Part shown: positions 1 to 6,451 of the stretch, in pieces
Layout: the number at the start of each line of letters is the position of its first letter
Position numbering within the stretch: the first letter of the stretch is position 1
Source: Candidatus Gottesmanbacteria bacterium
GTDB lineage: Bacteria > Patescibacteriota > Microgenomatia > UBA10105 > UBA927
DNA length: 9,500 bases
Reading direction: 5' to 3'
Assembly (NCBI GenBank): GCA_026396845.1
Contig: JAPLWC010000104.1
Coordinates: forward strand, 1-9,500
Position numbers and translations under genes: made by a program
Notes under the pieces: generated by a model
What the model was told of the DNA's origin: nothing
The model's input: the letters and a program-made list of their open reading frames with translations, nothing else
Database searches by the model: none

Positions 1-37
1 GATGCGCCGTCTCATACCTGTAGCGTATCAGATTTGA

Positions 38-46
38 TGCTATACT
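38..46 (+). promoter_or_regulatory. Extended -10 promoter element for mgtA
   Basis: TATACT at 41-46 is preceded by TG at 38-39 with one base between, giving an extended -10 element. Its last base is seven bases before the ATG at 54, so transcription would start at or within a base or two of the start codon, giving a leaderless message. No good -35 hexamer is visible 16-18 bases upstream, which fits an extended -10 promoter. Promoter use is inferred from sequence and from the same arrangement at other genes here. Confidence 0.6.
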
Positions 47-53
47 TAAACTA

Positions 54-2459
54 ATGAGTGATGTTTCCCCCGAGGGGCTGCGGGAAGATGAAGCAAAAGC
101 GCGGCTGGCGCGTTTCGGCCCCAATACGCTGGCCCAACAGAAACACATTTCTCTGATCGGGAGATTTTTACGGAAACTATTGAACCCGCTTATTCTCCTC
201 CTGCTGGTTGCAGGATTGTTATCGGCTATCTTTAAACAAATTTCTGACTTCATTATCATCTGCGTCATTACGTTCGTGAGTATCATCATGGACATGTTTC
301 AGGAAGTGACAGCTGAGGGCGCGGCGGATAAACTACGAAAACGCGTATCATTGACCGCAACTGCACTGCGGGACGGCGTTAAGAAAGAAATACTACTTAC
401 CTCTATCGTGCCGGGGGATATTATTTTTTTGGTTGTCGGCGACATCGTACCGGCAGATGCCCGGCTTGTCACGGCCCGGGATTTACTGATTGATGAATCA
501 ACGCTGACGGGTGAATCATATCCAAAGGAAAAAGCGGCTACTGCCACGGTACTCATGGGGATGAATGTCGTGACGGGGGAGGCAGAAGCAGTTGTGACGG
601 TGACGGGAAAGAATACCCAGCTCGGAAAAATTTCGAGTCACCTGGTGGCGCCGCGTCCGAAAACGGAATTTGAAAAAGGAATTTCCGAATTCGGAATATT
701 CCTCATGAAGACGGCAATCGTCTTTGGGATATTCGTATTTATCGCACATGTCTTTTTGGCACATGAACTGTTAACGTCGGTCTTGTTTGTGCTGGCACTC
801 ATTATCGGGTTTGCGCCGGAAATGCTGCCGATCGTTATCACCATTAACCTGTCGCGCGGGGCCCTTCGGATGTCAAAAAAAGGCGTTATTGTTAAAAGCC
901 TGCCGTCAATCGAAAATTTCGGCAGTATGGACATACTGTGTACGGATAAAACCGGAACGCTGACCGAGAATAAAATTATCCTTGAACGTTATGAAGACGC
1001 GACGGGCGCGTCAAGCGACAAAGTTTTGCAATACGGGTACATCGGCAGTATTTTCCAGTCCGGATTCCGGGGGCCAATGGAGGAGGCTATTCTTTCCCAC
1101 AAAGAAGCGGCCCGGCACGGATACAGCCGCGTGGACGTCATTCCGTTTGACTTTTTCCGGAAACGGGTGTCGGTGGTAGTAGCCAAATCCCGCGAACGTC
1201 TCCTTATTACCAAAGGTGCTCCGGAAGATATCATCCGCATATCGGCAGTAACTCCTGCGGCAAAAAAGGAGCTCTTAATGCGTTTAGACGGGTATGGCCG
1301 ACAGGGGTTTCGTGTGCTTGGTGTGGCGTTCAAAGAGGTACCGGATAAAAAGTCTTATGGGGCGAAAGATGAAACGGGCCTCACATTTTTGGGATTCATG
1401 GTGTTTTTGGATCCGCCGAAAAAAACAGTTATTGATGCGCTCAAGCGGTTGGCATATCATCATGTCGCAATCAAGATTCTCACCGGCGACAGCGATGTCG
1501 TAACTTCAACCATTTGTAAACAGATAGGATTGCCGGTAACGGGAGTTGTAAAAAGTGACCAAGTTGAACACGCTTCCGATGCCGAGCTTCGCCGGTTAGT
1601 TGAAAAAAACACGATATTTTCCCGGTTAAATCCCGACCTTAAAGTCCGTGTCATCACCGCGCTTCGGGTTAACGGTCACGTCGTCGGATACATGGGTGAC
1701 GGCATTAATGACGCGCCGAGCCTCCGGGCAGCGGATATCGGGATATCAGTCAATAATGCGTCGGACGTCGCCAAACTATCGGCGGATATCATCCTTCTTC
1801 ATAAAGATTTGCATGTGTTGCTTGACGGGGTACAGGAAGGGAGAGTTACGTTTGCCAATGTTCTCAAATATCTTAAAATGAACATCTCCTCTGATTTCGG
1901 TAACATAGTCAGTATCGCCGTCGCGTCGGTATTTCTGCCGTTTTTGCCGATGCTGCCGGTGCAGGTACTTCTCAATGATCTTCTCTACGACGTATCGCAG
2001 CTGACCTTAGCCGGCGACAGAGTAGAGGATCGCTACCTTACCCGTCCCCGCCGGTGGGACGTGGCAGGCATCCGCAAGTTCATGCTGGTTTTCGGTCCGG
2101 CCAGTTCGTTGTTTGATTTGGTTACCTTCGGCGTGTTGCTTTGGATTTTCCATGCAAAACCTGCGTTTTTCCAAACCGGTTGGTTTTTGGAGTCCCTCAT
2201 CACGCAGATACTGATCATCTTTAGCATCCGAACCGCCGTGGTGCCGTTTTATCGGAGTCGCCCCAGCCGGTTATTTACTTTGTCGCTCTTGGTCATTGTT
2301 GTTGTCGCACTTTTGTTGCCGTTCAGTCCGGTGGCTTCGGCATTTTCATTCGTTCGGCTTCCTGCGGTATTTTTCGTCATTCTCGCGGGACTGGTTGCCG
2401 CGTACTTCATGTTGGCTGAAGCGATCAAACAGTGGTTTTACAAAACCGTCGATGTATAA
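54..2459 (+). CDS. mgtA: MgtA-type magnesium-transporting P-type ATPase
   Basis: Membrane ATPase of 801 residues, probably importing Mg2+ at the expense of ATP. Visible in order: a cation-ATPase N-terminal segment (about 5-35), a first pair of membrane helices (42-82), the actuator-domain TGES loop (152-155), helices 3-4 (about 218-268) with PEMLP at 255-259, the phosphorylation motif DKTGT with catalytic Asp298, nucleotide-binding KGAPE (387-391), the hinge GDGINDAP (548-555), and about six C-terminal helices (612-788). PEMLP in helix 4 and NDLLYDVSQ (641-649) match the P3B/MgtA class rather than Ca2+ (PEGLP) or H+ pumps. At 801 residues it is shorter than enterobacterial MgtA (about 900), mainly through a short N-terminal tail. 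The start is the ATG seven bases after a TATACT box; no Shine-Dalgarno sequence is visible. Its stop codon lies within the dcd -10 box. The family call is strong; Mg2+ as the ion is inferred from motifs. Confidence 0.93.
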   Translation: MSDVSPEGLREDEAKARLARFGPNTLAQQKHISLIGRFLRKLLNPLILLLLVAGLLSAIFKQISDFIIICVITFVSIIMDMFQEVTAEGAADKLRKRVSLTATALRDGVKKEILLTSIVPGDIIFLVVGDIVPADARLVTARDLLIDESTLTGESYPKEKAATATVLMGMNVVTGEAEAVVTVTGKNTQLGKISSHLVAPRPKTEFEKGISEFGIFLMKTAIVFGIFVFIAHVFLAHELLTSVLFVLALIIGFAPEMLPIVITINLSRGALRMSKKGVIVKSLPSIENFGSMDILCTDKTGTLTENKIILERYEDATGASSDKVLQYGYIGSIFQSGFRGPMEEAILSHKEAARHGYSRVDVIPFDFFRKRVSVVVAKSRERLLITKGAPEDIIRISAVTPAAKKELLMRLDGYGRQGFRVLGVAFKEVPDKKSYGAKDETGLTFLGFMVFLDPPKKTVIDALKRLAYHHVAIKILTGDSDVVTSTICKQIGLPVTGVVKSDQVEHASDAELRRLVEKNTIFSRLNPDLKVRVITALRVNGHVVGYMGDGINDAPSLRAADIGISVNNASDVAKLSADIILLHKDLHVLLDGVQEGRVTFANVLKYLKMNISSDFGNIVSIAVASVFLPFLPMLPVQVLLNDLLYDVSQLTLAGDRVEDRYLTRPRRWDVAGIRKFMLVFGPASSLFDLVTFGVLLWIFHAKPAFFQTGWFLESLITQILIIFSIRTAVVPFYRSRPSRLFTLSLLVIVVVALLLPFSPVASAFSFVRLPAVFFVILAGLVAAYFMLAEAIKQWFYKTVDV

Positions 2460-2460
2460 T
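2455..2460 (+). promoter_or_regulatory. -10 box for dcd, overlapping the mgtA stop codon
   Basis: A perfect TATAAT at 2455-2460 contains the mgtA stop codon (TAA, 2457-2459) and ends seven bases before the dcd ATG at 2468, the same spacing as at mgtA. It predicts a transcript starting at or next to the ATG. The -35 region (about 2432-2437, GTGGTT) is weak and lies in mgtA coding sequence. Part of the box is constrained by the end of mgtA (Val-stop), so chance agreement is possible, but the spacing matches the other cases. Confidence 0.6.
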
Positions 2461-2467
2461 ACAGCCT

Positions 2468-3037
2468 ATGATTCTTTCCGACCGTGATATCAAGAAGGCT
2501 GTTACATCAAAACGGATACAGATTGCCCCGATTCCGGATTGGAAAATGCAGCTCGGGAGTTGTGCCCTGGATTTGCGGCTGGGAATGGTGTATCAGGTAT
2601 TTGATCACAGCCGCACGCCGTACATAGATCCGCGGGATCCCAAAACGCTTGCAAATATCACGACAAAAATCCGCGTCAAAAAAGGTGAAGCGTTTACCCT
2701 CCACCCCGGAGAATTTATTTTGGCAGTAACCCAAGAACATATCAGCATGCCGGATGATTTGGCGGGCCGGCTTGAGGGAAGATCATCTATCGGGCGGTTG
2801 GGGGTGGTCGTTCACTCGACCGCCGCAACGATCGATGCCGGGTTTCGGGGCAACATAACACTCGAGCTTGCCAACATGGGCAAAATTCCCGTCATGCTCT
2901 ATCCCGGTATGCGGATTTGTTCAATATCGTTTGAAGAACTTAGTAGTGCCGCCGCCACGCCGTATTACAAAAAGAAAAGCGCAAAATACGCCGGACAAAA
3001 ATCTCCGGAAGCCAGTAAAATCGCGCAGGAACGATAA
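2468..3037 (+). CDS. dcd: dCTP deaminase (possibly bifunctional with dUTPase)
   Basis: Deaminates dCTP to dUTP, feeding dUMP and then dTTP synthesis; 189 residues, the usual family length. It opens MILSDRDIKK, as Dcd proteins do. The core EGRSSIGRLG (103-112), the HSTA segment (116-119), IDAGFRGNITLE (122-133, Glu133 aligning with the catalytic Glu) and PGMRI (146-150) follow in the usual order, ending with a basic tail containing KYAGQKSP. The pattern HSTA..IDAGF.G..TLE resembles bifunctional dCTP deaminase/dUTPases of archaea and actinobacteria more than the E. coli enzyme, so direct conversion to dUMP is possible but not proven. An in-frame start at 2432 would add 12 residues overlapping mgtA; the ATG at 2468 is preferred because it fits the family N-terminus and follows a TATAAT box. 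No Shine-Dalgarno sequence. It converges with glmS, three bases away. Confidence 0.95.
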   Translation: MILSDRDIKKAVTSKRIQIAPIPDWKMQLGSCALDLRLGMVYQVFDHSRTPYIDPRDPKTLANITTKIRVKKGEAFTLHPGEFILAVTQEHISMPDDLAGRLEGRSSIGRLGVVVHSTAATIDAGFRGNITLELANMGKIPVMLYPGMRICSISFEELSSAAATPYYKKKSAKYAGQKSPEASKIAQER

Positions 3038-3040
3038 ATA

Positions 3041-4810
3041 TTATTTCACTGTGACGCTTTTGGCGAGGTTGCGGGGCATGTCGGGATCAAATCCGCGTTC
3101 GATAGTAAGATAATAGGCGAGTAATTGCGCAACAACAACATTGGGCATAATCGTTGCTTCTCCTGCAGTAGGCACCTGAATATAATAATCAAACACCTCG
3201 TGCGGTTTATGTGAAACGCCGATAATGTACCCGCCGCGTGCTTTCATTTCCATGGCACCGGCCAGGTTTGCCCCGTACGTTTCGTCGTCGGGTAGAAACG
3301 CGATGCACGGGGTGCCTTTCGTGACCAGCGCCAGCGGCCCGTGTTTCAACTCGCCTGCGGCGAGTCCCTCGGCATGGATGTAAGAAATTTCCTTGATTTT
3401 CAGTGCCGACTCCAGTGCTGTCAGATAGGAGAGACCCCGTCCAATCACGTAGATATGCTCTGATTTTTTGAGTTTCTTTGCGAGCTTTTTAATCTTCCTG
3501 ACTGAAGGGTCGGATAAAACTTTCTTCATGGACACTACTGCCCTGGTGAGTACGGCAACCCCGTCATTTGTTTTGCCGGCGACGGCATACGCAAGAAGTG
3601 TCAGGTGTGCAAGCATTCCGATAAACGCTTTTGTGGATGCGACTCCTTTTTCCGGTCCGGCATCGATCATGAGTTTATAATCCGCCTCGCGGTATAGCGT
3701 GCTTCCCAATACATTGACCAGTGCTAAAATTTTCGCGCCTTTTTGTCTTGCTTTTTTTACCGACTCCAAAATATCCATGGTTTCACCGGATTGCGAAATG
3801 GCGACAATCAGACTGTCACGGTTGAGGAAATCCAGATGGTACCCGAATTCACTGCCGATGGCGACATTCACATGCCGTTTGGCGATTTTCGAAAATAAGT
3901 ACTCACCGGCGACCGCCGCGTACGACGCGGTGCCGCATCCGACTAAATACGCACCACGGGATTTTTTTATATGAGCCGCATGCGTCTGTACATATGCAGC
4001 GTTTGCCGCAATATCCGAAACAACACCCGGCTGTTCGTAGATCTCCTTCAGCATCAAGAACGGATAGTCACCCTTTTCTGCATCACGGACATTCCAGGTG
4101 AGTCGCTGTTTTTTCGGCTGCAGGTGTTCGCCGGTTTTGGCGTTAAAAAGCATAATCGCGTTTACCCCGATAATAGCCATTTCGTCGTCTTCCAAAAAAT
4201 GTACCTGTTTAGTATGCGGCAGAAGCGCCGCAGCGTCACTTGCTAAAAAGTTTTCTCCGTCACCGAATCCGACGACCAGCGGAGAGCCGTTTCGCGCCGC
4301 AATGAGTGTATGATTTTTGACGTCCGTCACGATGATCGCGTTTAACCCCTTCATGTCGTTGAACGCCTTTTGTACGGCTTTGGTAAACATCATCGAGCGA
4401 GCGTACTCTTCGATTAAATGGACGGCGACTTCCGTATCCGTTTCGCTGCGGAAGTGGTGCCCGCGGACAATAAGTTTCTTTTTGATCTGTTCGTAATTTT
4501 CAAAAATCCCGTTATGGATAAGGGCGATTGTGCCGGTGCAGTCCAGATGCGGATGTGCGTTTACATCCGTGACTCCGCCGTGGGTGGCCCACCGCGTATG
4601 TCCGAATGCAAGCGTACTTTTAGGGAGATCGTCGACTGTGGCGCCGCCGATTTTTCCTGCTTTTTTTTTGACCGCTATGCGCGCGCCGGTTTGTCCGACA
4701 GCCGCGATGCCCCAGCTGTCATAGCCGCGATACTCCAGACGTTTGAGCCCCTTAAGCACTATTTCTGCCGCATTTGATTGATGACCCACGTACCCGAAAA
4801 TTCCGCACAT
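3041..4810 (-). CDS. glmS: Glutamine-fructose-6-phosphate aminotransferase (isomerizing)
   Basis: Makes glucosamine 6-phosphate from fructose 6-phosphate and glutamine, the entry to UDP-GlcNAc and cell-wall synthesis; cytoplasmic. The 589 residues cover the whole enzyme. The N-terminal glutaminase domain starts MCGIFGYVG with nucleophile Cys2, then HTRWATHG (71-78), HNGIFENY (99-106) and SETDTE (122-127). Two SIS sugar-isomerase domains follow: GCGTASY (291-297), SQSGET (339-344) and EKGVASTKAF (387-396) in the first; GRGLSY (457-462), KEISYIHAEG (473-482) and ELKHGPLAL (487-495) in the second. The C-terminal PRNLAKSVTV (579-588) contains the conserved catalytic Lys584. The length is close to the normal 590-610. 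It is the only minus-strand gene here and has its own promoter; the 79-base upstream spacer is too short for, and shows no sign of, a glmS ribozyme. The stop lies three bases from the dcd stop. Confidence 0.97.
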   Translation of the reverse strand: MCGIFGYVGHQSNAAEIVLKGLKRLEYRGYDSWGIAAVGQTGARIAVKKKAGKIGGATVDDLPKSTLAFGHTRWATHGGVTDVNAHPHLDCTGTIALIHNGIFENYEQIKKKLIVRGHHFRSETDTEVAVHLIEEYARSMMFTKAVQKAFNDMKGLNAIIVTDVKNHTLIAARNGSPLVVGFGDGENFLASDAAALLPHTKQVHFLEDDEMAIIGVNAIMLFNAKTGEHLQPKKQRLTWNVRDAEKGDYPFLMLKEIYEQPGVVSDIAANAAYVQTHAAHIKKSRGAYLVGCGTASYAAVAGEYLFSKIAKRHVNVAIGSEFGYHLDFLNRDSLIVAISQSGETMDILESVKKARQKGAKILALVNVLGSTLYREADYKLMIDAGPEKGVASTKAFIGMLAHLTLLAYAVAGKTNDGVAVLTRAVVSMKKVLSDPSVRKIKKLAKKLKKSEHIYVIGRGLSYLTALESALKIKEISYIHAEGLAAGELKHGPLALVTKGTPCIAFLPDDETYGANLAGAMEMKARGGYIIGVSHKPHEVFDYYIQVPTAGEATIMPNVVVAQLLAYYLTIERGFDPDMPRNLAKSVTVK

Positions 4811-4889
4811 ACGGAGTAATAGTAGTCGAGAGCGACGCGGTAATCAAGTCTTGCGGGAATAAAAGTAATATGGTACAAACAACCAGAAG
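4811..4889. other. 79-base divergent spacer between glmS and the kinase gene
   Basis: This spacer holds the glmS promoter on the minus strand. On the plus strand, toward the kinase, there is no match as good as at the other genes. TATGGT (4869-4874) or TAATAT (4866-4871) could be a -10 box, but they lie 15-18 bases from the ATG, not 6-8. A short AGAAG directly before the ATG at 4890 is at best a weak Shine-Dalgarno sequence with almost no spacing. No riboswitch or hairpin is recognised. Confidence 0.5.
4819..4847 (-). promoter_or_regulatory. Promoter of glmS (-35 and -10)
   Basis: On the minus strand, TTGATT (4847-4842) and TACTAT (4824-4819) are separated by exactly 17 bases, the most complete sigma-70-type promoter in the window. 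The -10 box ends eight bases before the glmS ATG (4810), so the 5' leader would be about 0-2 bases. The bases just before the ATG contain no Shine-Dalgarno sequence, consistent with a leaderless message. Confidence 0.65.
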
Positions 4890-4925
4890 ATGAATCACGA
4901 GATAAATCACGAAATGAATCATAAT
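4890..4925 (+). repeat. Three imperfect 12-base tandem units at the kinase N-terminus
   Basis: Three consecutive 12-base units begin at 4890, 4902 and 4914, each of the form AT(G/A)AATCA(C/T)(G/A)A(G/A/T). They encode MNHE, INHE and MNHN. The units differ from one another by only a few bases. They lie before the P-loop fold and look like a short duplication that lengthened the N-terminus or moved the start codon. Confidence 0.75.
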
Positions 4926-5552
4926 TACGTTGCCGTTATAGGAACGATGGGAGTCGGGAAATCAACGGCGGCAGAGGTTCTTGCCAAAGGACTGAATTTT
5001 CAACTTTTTCCGGAGCAATTTACAGATAATCCTTTTCTTTCAAAATATTATAATGATGATCCACATTTATGGTCATATAAATCACAAACAAAATTTCTTC
5101 TTGATATTATTGATCAAACTCATCTTATAACGCAACAGAATAATCATACTTCTGTTATTCAAGACTCATACATTGGACAGTACGTTTATTCTTACGCGTA
5201 TGCCCAATATAAACTTGGATATATGAGTAAAGACGAATGGAAACAATATTGTCAAACAAAGAAAGATTATGGAAAAGGATTAAAAAGGCCTAATTTGTTA
5301 GTATATTTGTGGGCACCGGTTCCCGTGTGCATAGATCGGATTCTAAAAAGGGATCGTTCATTTGAAAAGGCGGATCAGGCATATGTTGAGTTATTAGATA
5401 GTTCGCTTTATGGATGGGTGAGTACTCAGAAATTGATTCAGGTTTTAAAGGTGAAAACAGATACATATGATATTGCTCATGATCGAGAGGTTCAACATGA
5501 CTTTGTAGAAAACGTTCGAGTTGCACTGAAAGTCGTAAATAATACACAATGA
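4890..5552 (+). CDS. Deoxynucleoside kinase family protein
   Basis: Predicted to phosphorylate deoxynucleosides (salvage to dNMP) using ATP; 220 residues, typical of the deoxyadenosine/deoxyguanosine kinase (dNK) family. Seen: P-loop GTMGVGKST (18-26), PEQFTDNPFLSKYYND (41-56, with Glu42 at the family's catalytic-base position), PNLLVYL (134-140) before the substrate region, and the arginine-rich lid RILKRDRSFE (150-159). The D/E-R-S motif normally found after the fourth strand is not clear: QDSYIGQYVYS (91-101) stands in its place without the Arg. The first 12 codons are three imperfect copies of a 12-base unit, so ATG 4914 is a possible alternative start giving MNHNYVAVIG. The gene is strikingly AT-rich, about 30% G+C over 5041-5340 by hand count, against about half for its neighbours, suggesting recent acquisition. 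Its stop overlaps the next start (ATGA). Substrate choice cannot be told. Confidence 0.88.
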   Translation: MNHEINHEMNHNYVAVIGTMGVGKSTAAEVLAKGLNFQLFPEQFTDNPFLSKYYNDDPHLWSYKSQTKFLLDIIDQTHLITQQNNHTSVIQDSYIGQYVYSYAYAQYKLGYMSKDEWKQYCQTKKDYGKGLKRPNLLVYLWAPVPVCIDRILKRDRSFEKADQAYVELLDSSLYGWVSTQKLIQVLKVKTDTYDIAHDREVQHDFVENVRVALKVVNNTQ

Positions 5553-6202
5553 GAGAGATGAAAGACACCATCCGTGTTTGTATTTGGGATTTTGACGGAA
5601 CGCTGTATAAACCAAATCCGGATTTATTCCGCGATGTCCGGGAATCCGAGTACCGTGCAATTATGAAGCATACGGGGTGGACACGGGAAAAAACCATAGA
5701 GGAATTTCATACACTTCATAAAGTGACGATTCAAAGCGCGACCGCGGTTGTTTCAAAATTATGCAATATCCCGATTGCCGCCGCGGCCAGAGAATCGGAA
5801 AAATATTTTGACCGGAGAAAATATATTCACCGTGACACGCGGCTTATCGGGATGTTTGGGAAACTCAAGCATTTCCGGCATTTTATTTTTGCTAACGGAG
5901 TGATAGCCCACCACAAGGAAACGCTCGAGCTTTTGGGTATACCTCCCAGTACATTTGAAGAATTTGTTACGTCGGAAACCGTCGGCGTCACCAAGCCGGA
6001 CCCTGCGGGATTTGTCTATATTATGAAAAAGACCGGGCTACCACCCAACGCACACTTAATGATCGGCGATCGGGAACTCGTGGATTTGGTACCGGCCAAA
6101 GCGCTCGGCATGCACACGTGTCTGGTGTGGAGCGATACACCGAGTGCAATTGCGGATGTCACACTGCCCACGGTATACAACGTTGCGACATTATTTGCCT
6201 AA
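5549..6202 (+). CDS. HAD-superfamily hydrolase, possible nucleotidase
   Basis: Haloacid dehalogenase-like phosphatase of 217 residues, cytoplasmic. Motif I is DFDGTLY (14-20) with nucleophile Asp14 and acid/base Asp16. A helical cap of roughly residues 22-95 follows, as in subfamily I. Motif III is Lys149 in TKPDP (148-152), and motif IV is GDRELVD (173-179). Motif II reads FIFANG (112-117): Ala115 occupies the place where a Ser/Thr normally binds the phosphate, an oddity. The overall pattern resembles HAD-IA enzymes such as pyrimidine 5'-nucleotidases and phosphoglycolate phosphatases; its place between a deoxynucleoside kinase and a thymidylate kinase favours a nucleotide substrate, which is inference only. 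The start at 5549 overlaps the kinase stop in ATGA, implying translational coupling; ATG 5558 would also work. Base composition returns here to that of the rest of the window. Confidence 0.88.
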   Translation: MREMKDTIRVCIWDFDGTLYKPNPDLFRDVRESEYRAIMKHTGWTREKTIEEFHTLHKVTIQSATAVVSKLCNIPIAAAARESEKYFDRRKYIHRDTRLIGMFGKLKHFRHFIFANGVIAHHKETLELLGIPPSTFEEFVTSETVGVTKPDPAGFVYIMKKTGLPPNAHLMIGDRELVDLVPAKALGMHTCLVWSDTPSAIADVTLPTVYNVATLFA

Positions 6203-6205
6203 ACT

Positions 6206-6436
6206 ATGATAAGTCATGAAGTTTTGGAACGATTGCAGGCAATTACCCAATCCCCAGAATTTCTGAAGCTTTCTGTGCATGAACAAATTTTGTATCTGCG
6301 GGATCAGGGCATCGATTTTATTCAGGTCAGCGGCTGGGGTACCCCCACACTTCCACAACAAGAGGCGATAGATAAAGGAGCCTCGCATTCGATTGCTGAA
6401 CCAAAGATGGATGGACAGCAACCCAGGCCGAAATAA
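6206..6436 (+). CDS. Small uncharacterised protein
   Basis: I do not recognise this 76-residue product. The first half (about 3-40) looks helical and amphipathic, with spaced Leu/Ile residues (VLERLQAI, FLKLSVHEQILYLRDQGI), followed by DFIQVSGWG. The second half is rich in Pro, Gln, Lys and Ala and probably disordered. No signal peptide, membrane helix, Cys pair or nucleotide-binding motif is seen. It starts three bases after the HAD stop with no Shine-Dalgarno sequence, which fits translational coupling, and ends 15 bases before the next ATG. The tight packing on both sides and normal composition argue for a real gene, but no homology can be claimed from sequence alone. Confidence 0.6.
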   Translation: MISHEVLERLQAITQSPEFLKLSVHEQILYLRDQGIDFIQVSGWGTPTLPQQEAIDKGASHSIAEPKMDGQQPRPK

Positions 6437-6439
6437 TTG

Positions 6440-6445
6440 TATAAT
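6440..6445 (+). promoter_or_regulatory. -10 box for the DNPH1-like/thymidylate kinase gene
   Basis: A perfect TATAAT sits between the stop of the small gene (6434-6436) and the ATG at 6452, ending six bases before that ATG. It would give a leaderless transcript and lets the fusion gene be expressed apart from the upstream genes. No -35 box is seen at 16-18 bases; a TGGACA at 6412-6417 is 22 bases away, too far for a standard promoter. Confidence 0.6.
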
Positions 6446-6451
6446 AGAAAA

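Noticed and set aside
2432..2467. Upstream start for dcd adding 12 residues.
   Set aside because: The extension overlaps the mgtA 3' end and precedes the -10 box; Dcd proteins normally begin at the MILSDRD-type sequence.
4811..4889. Possible glmS ribozyme/riboswitch upstream of glmS.
   Set aside because: Only 79 bases separate glmS from the divergent kinase, far less than the ribozyme needs, and a promoter with an expected start near the ATG already occupies this stretch.
5290..5697. A 135-codon open frame on the minus strand across the kinase/HAD junction.
   Set aside because: It is antisense to two genes with clear motifs and has no recognisable features.
6437..6451. Upstream TTG start for the fusion gene adding five residues.
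   Set aside because: It would put the TATAAT box inside the coding region, and the family-like sequence begins at MNVYFTAAT from ATG 6452.
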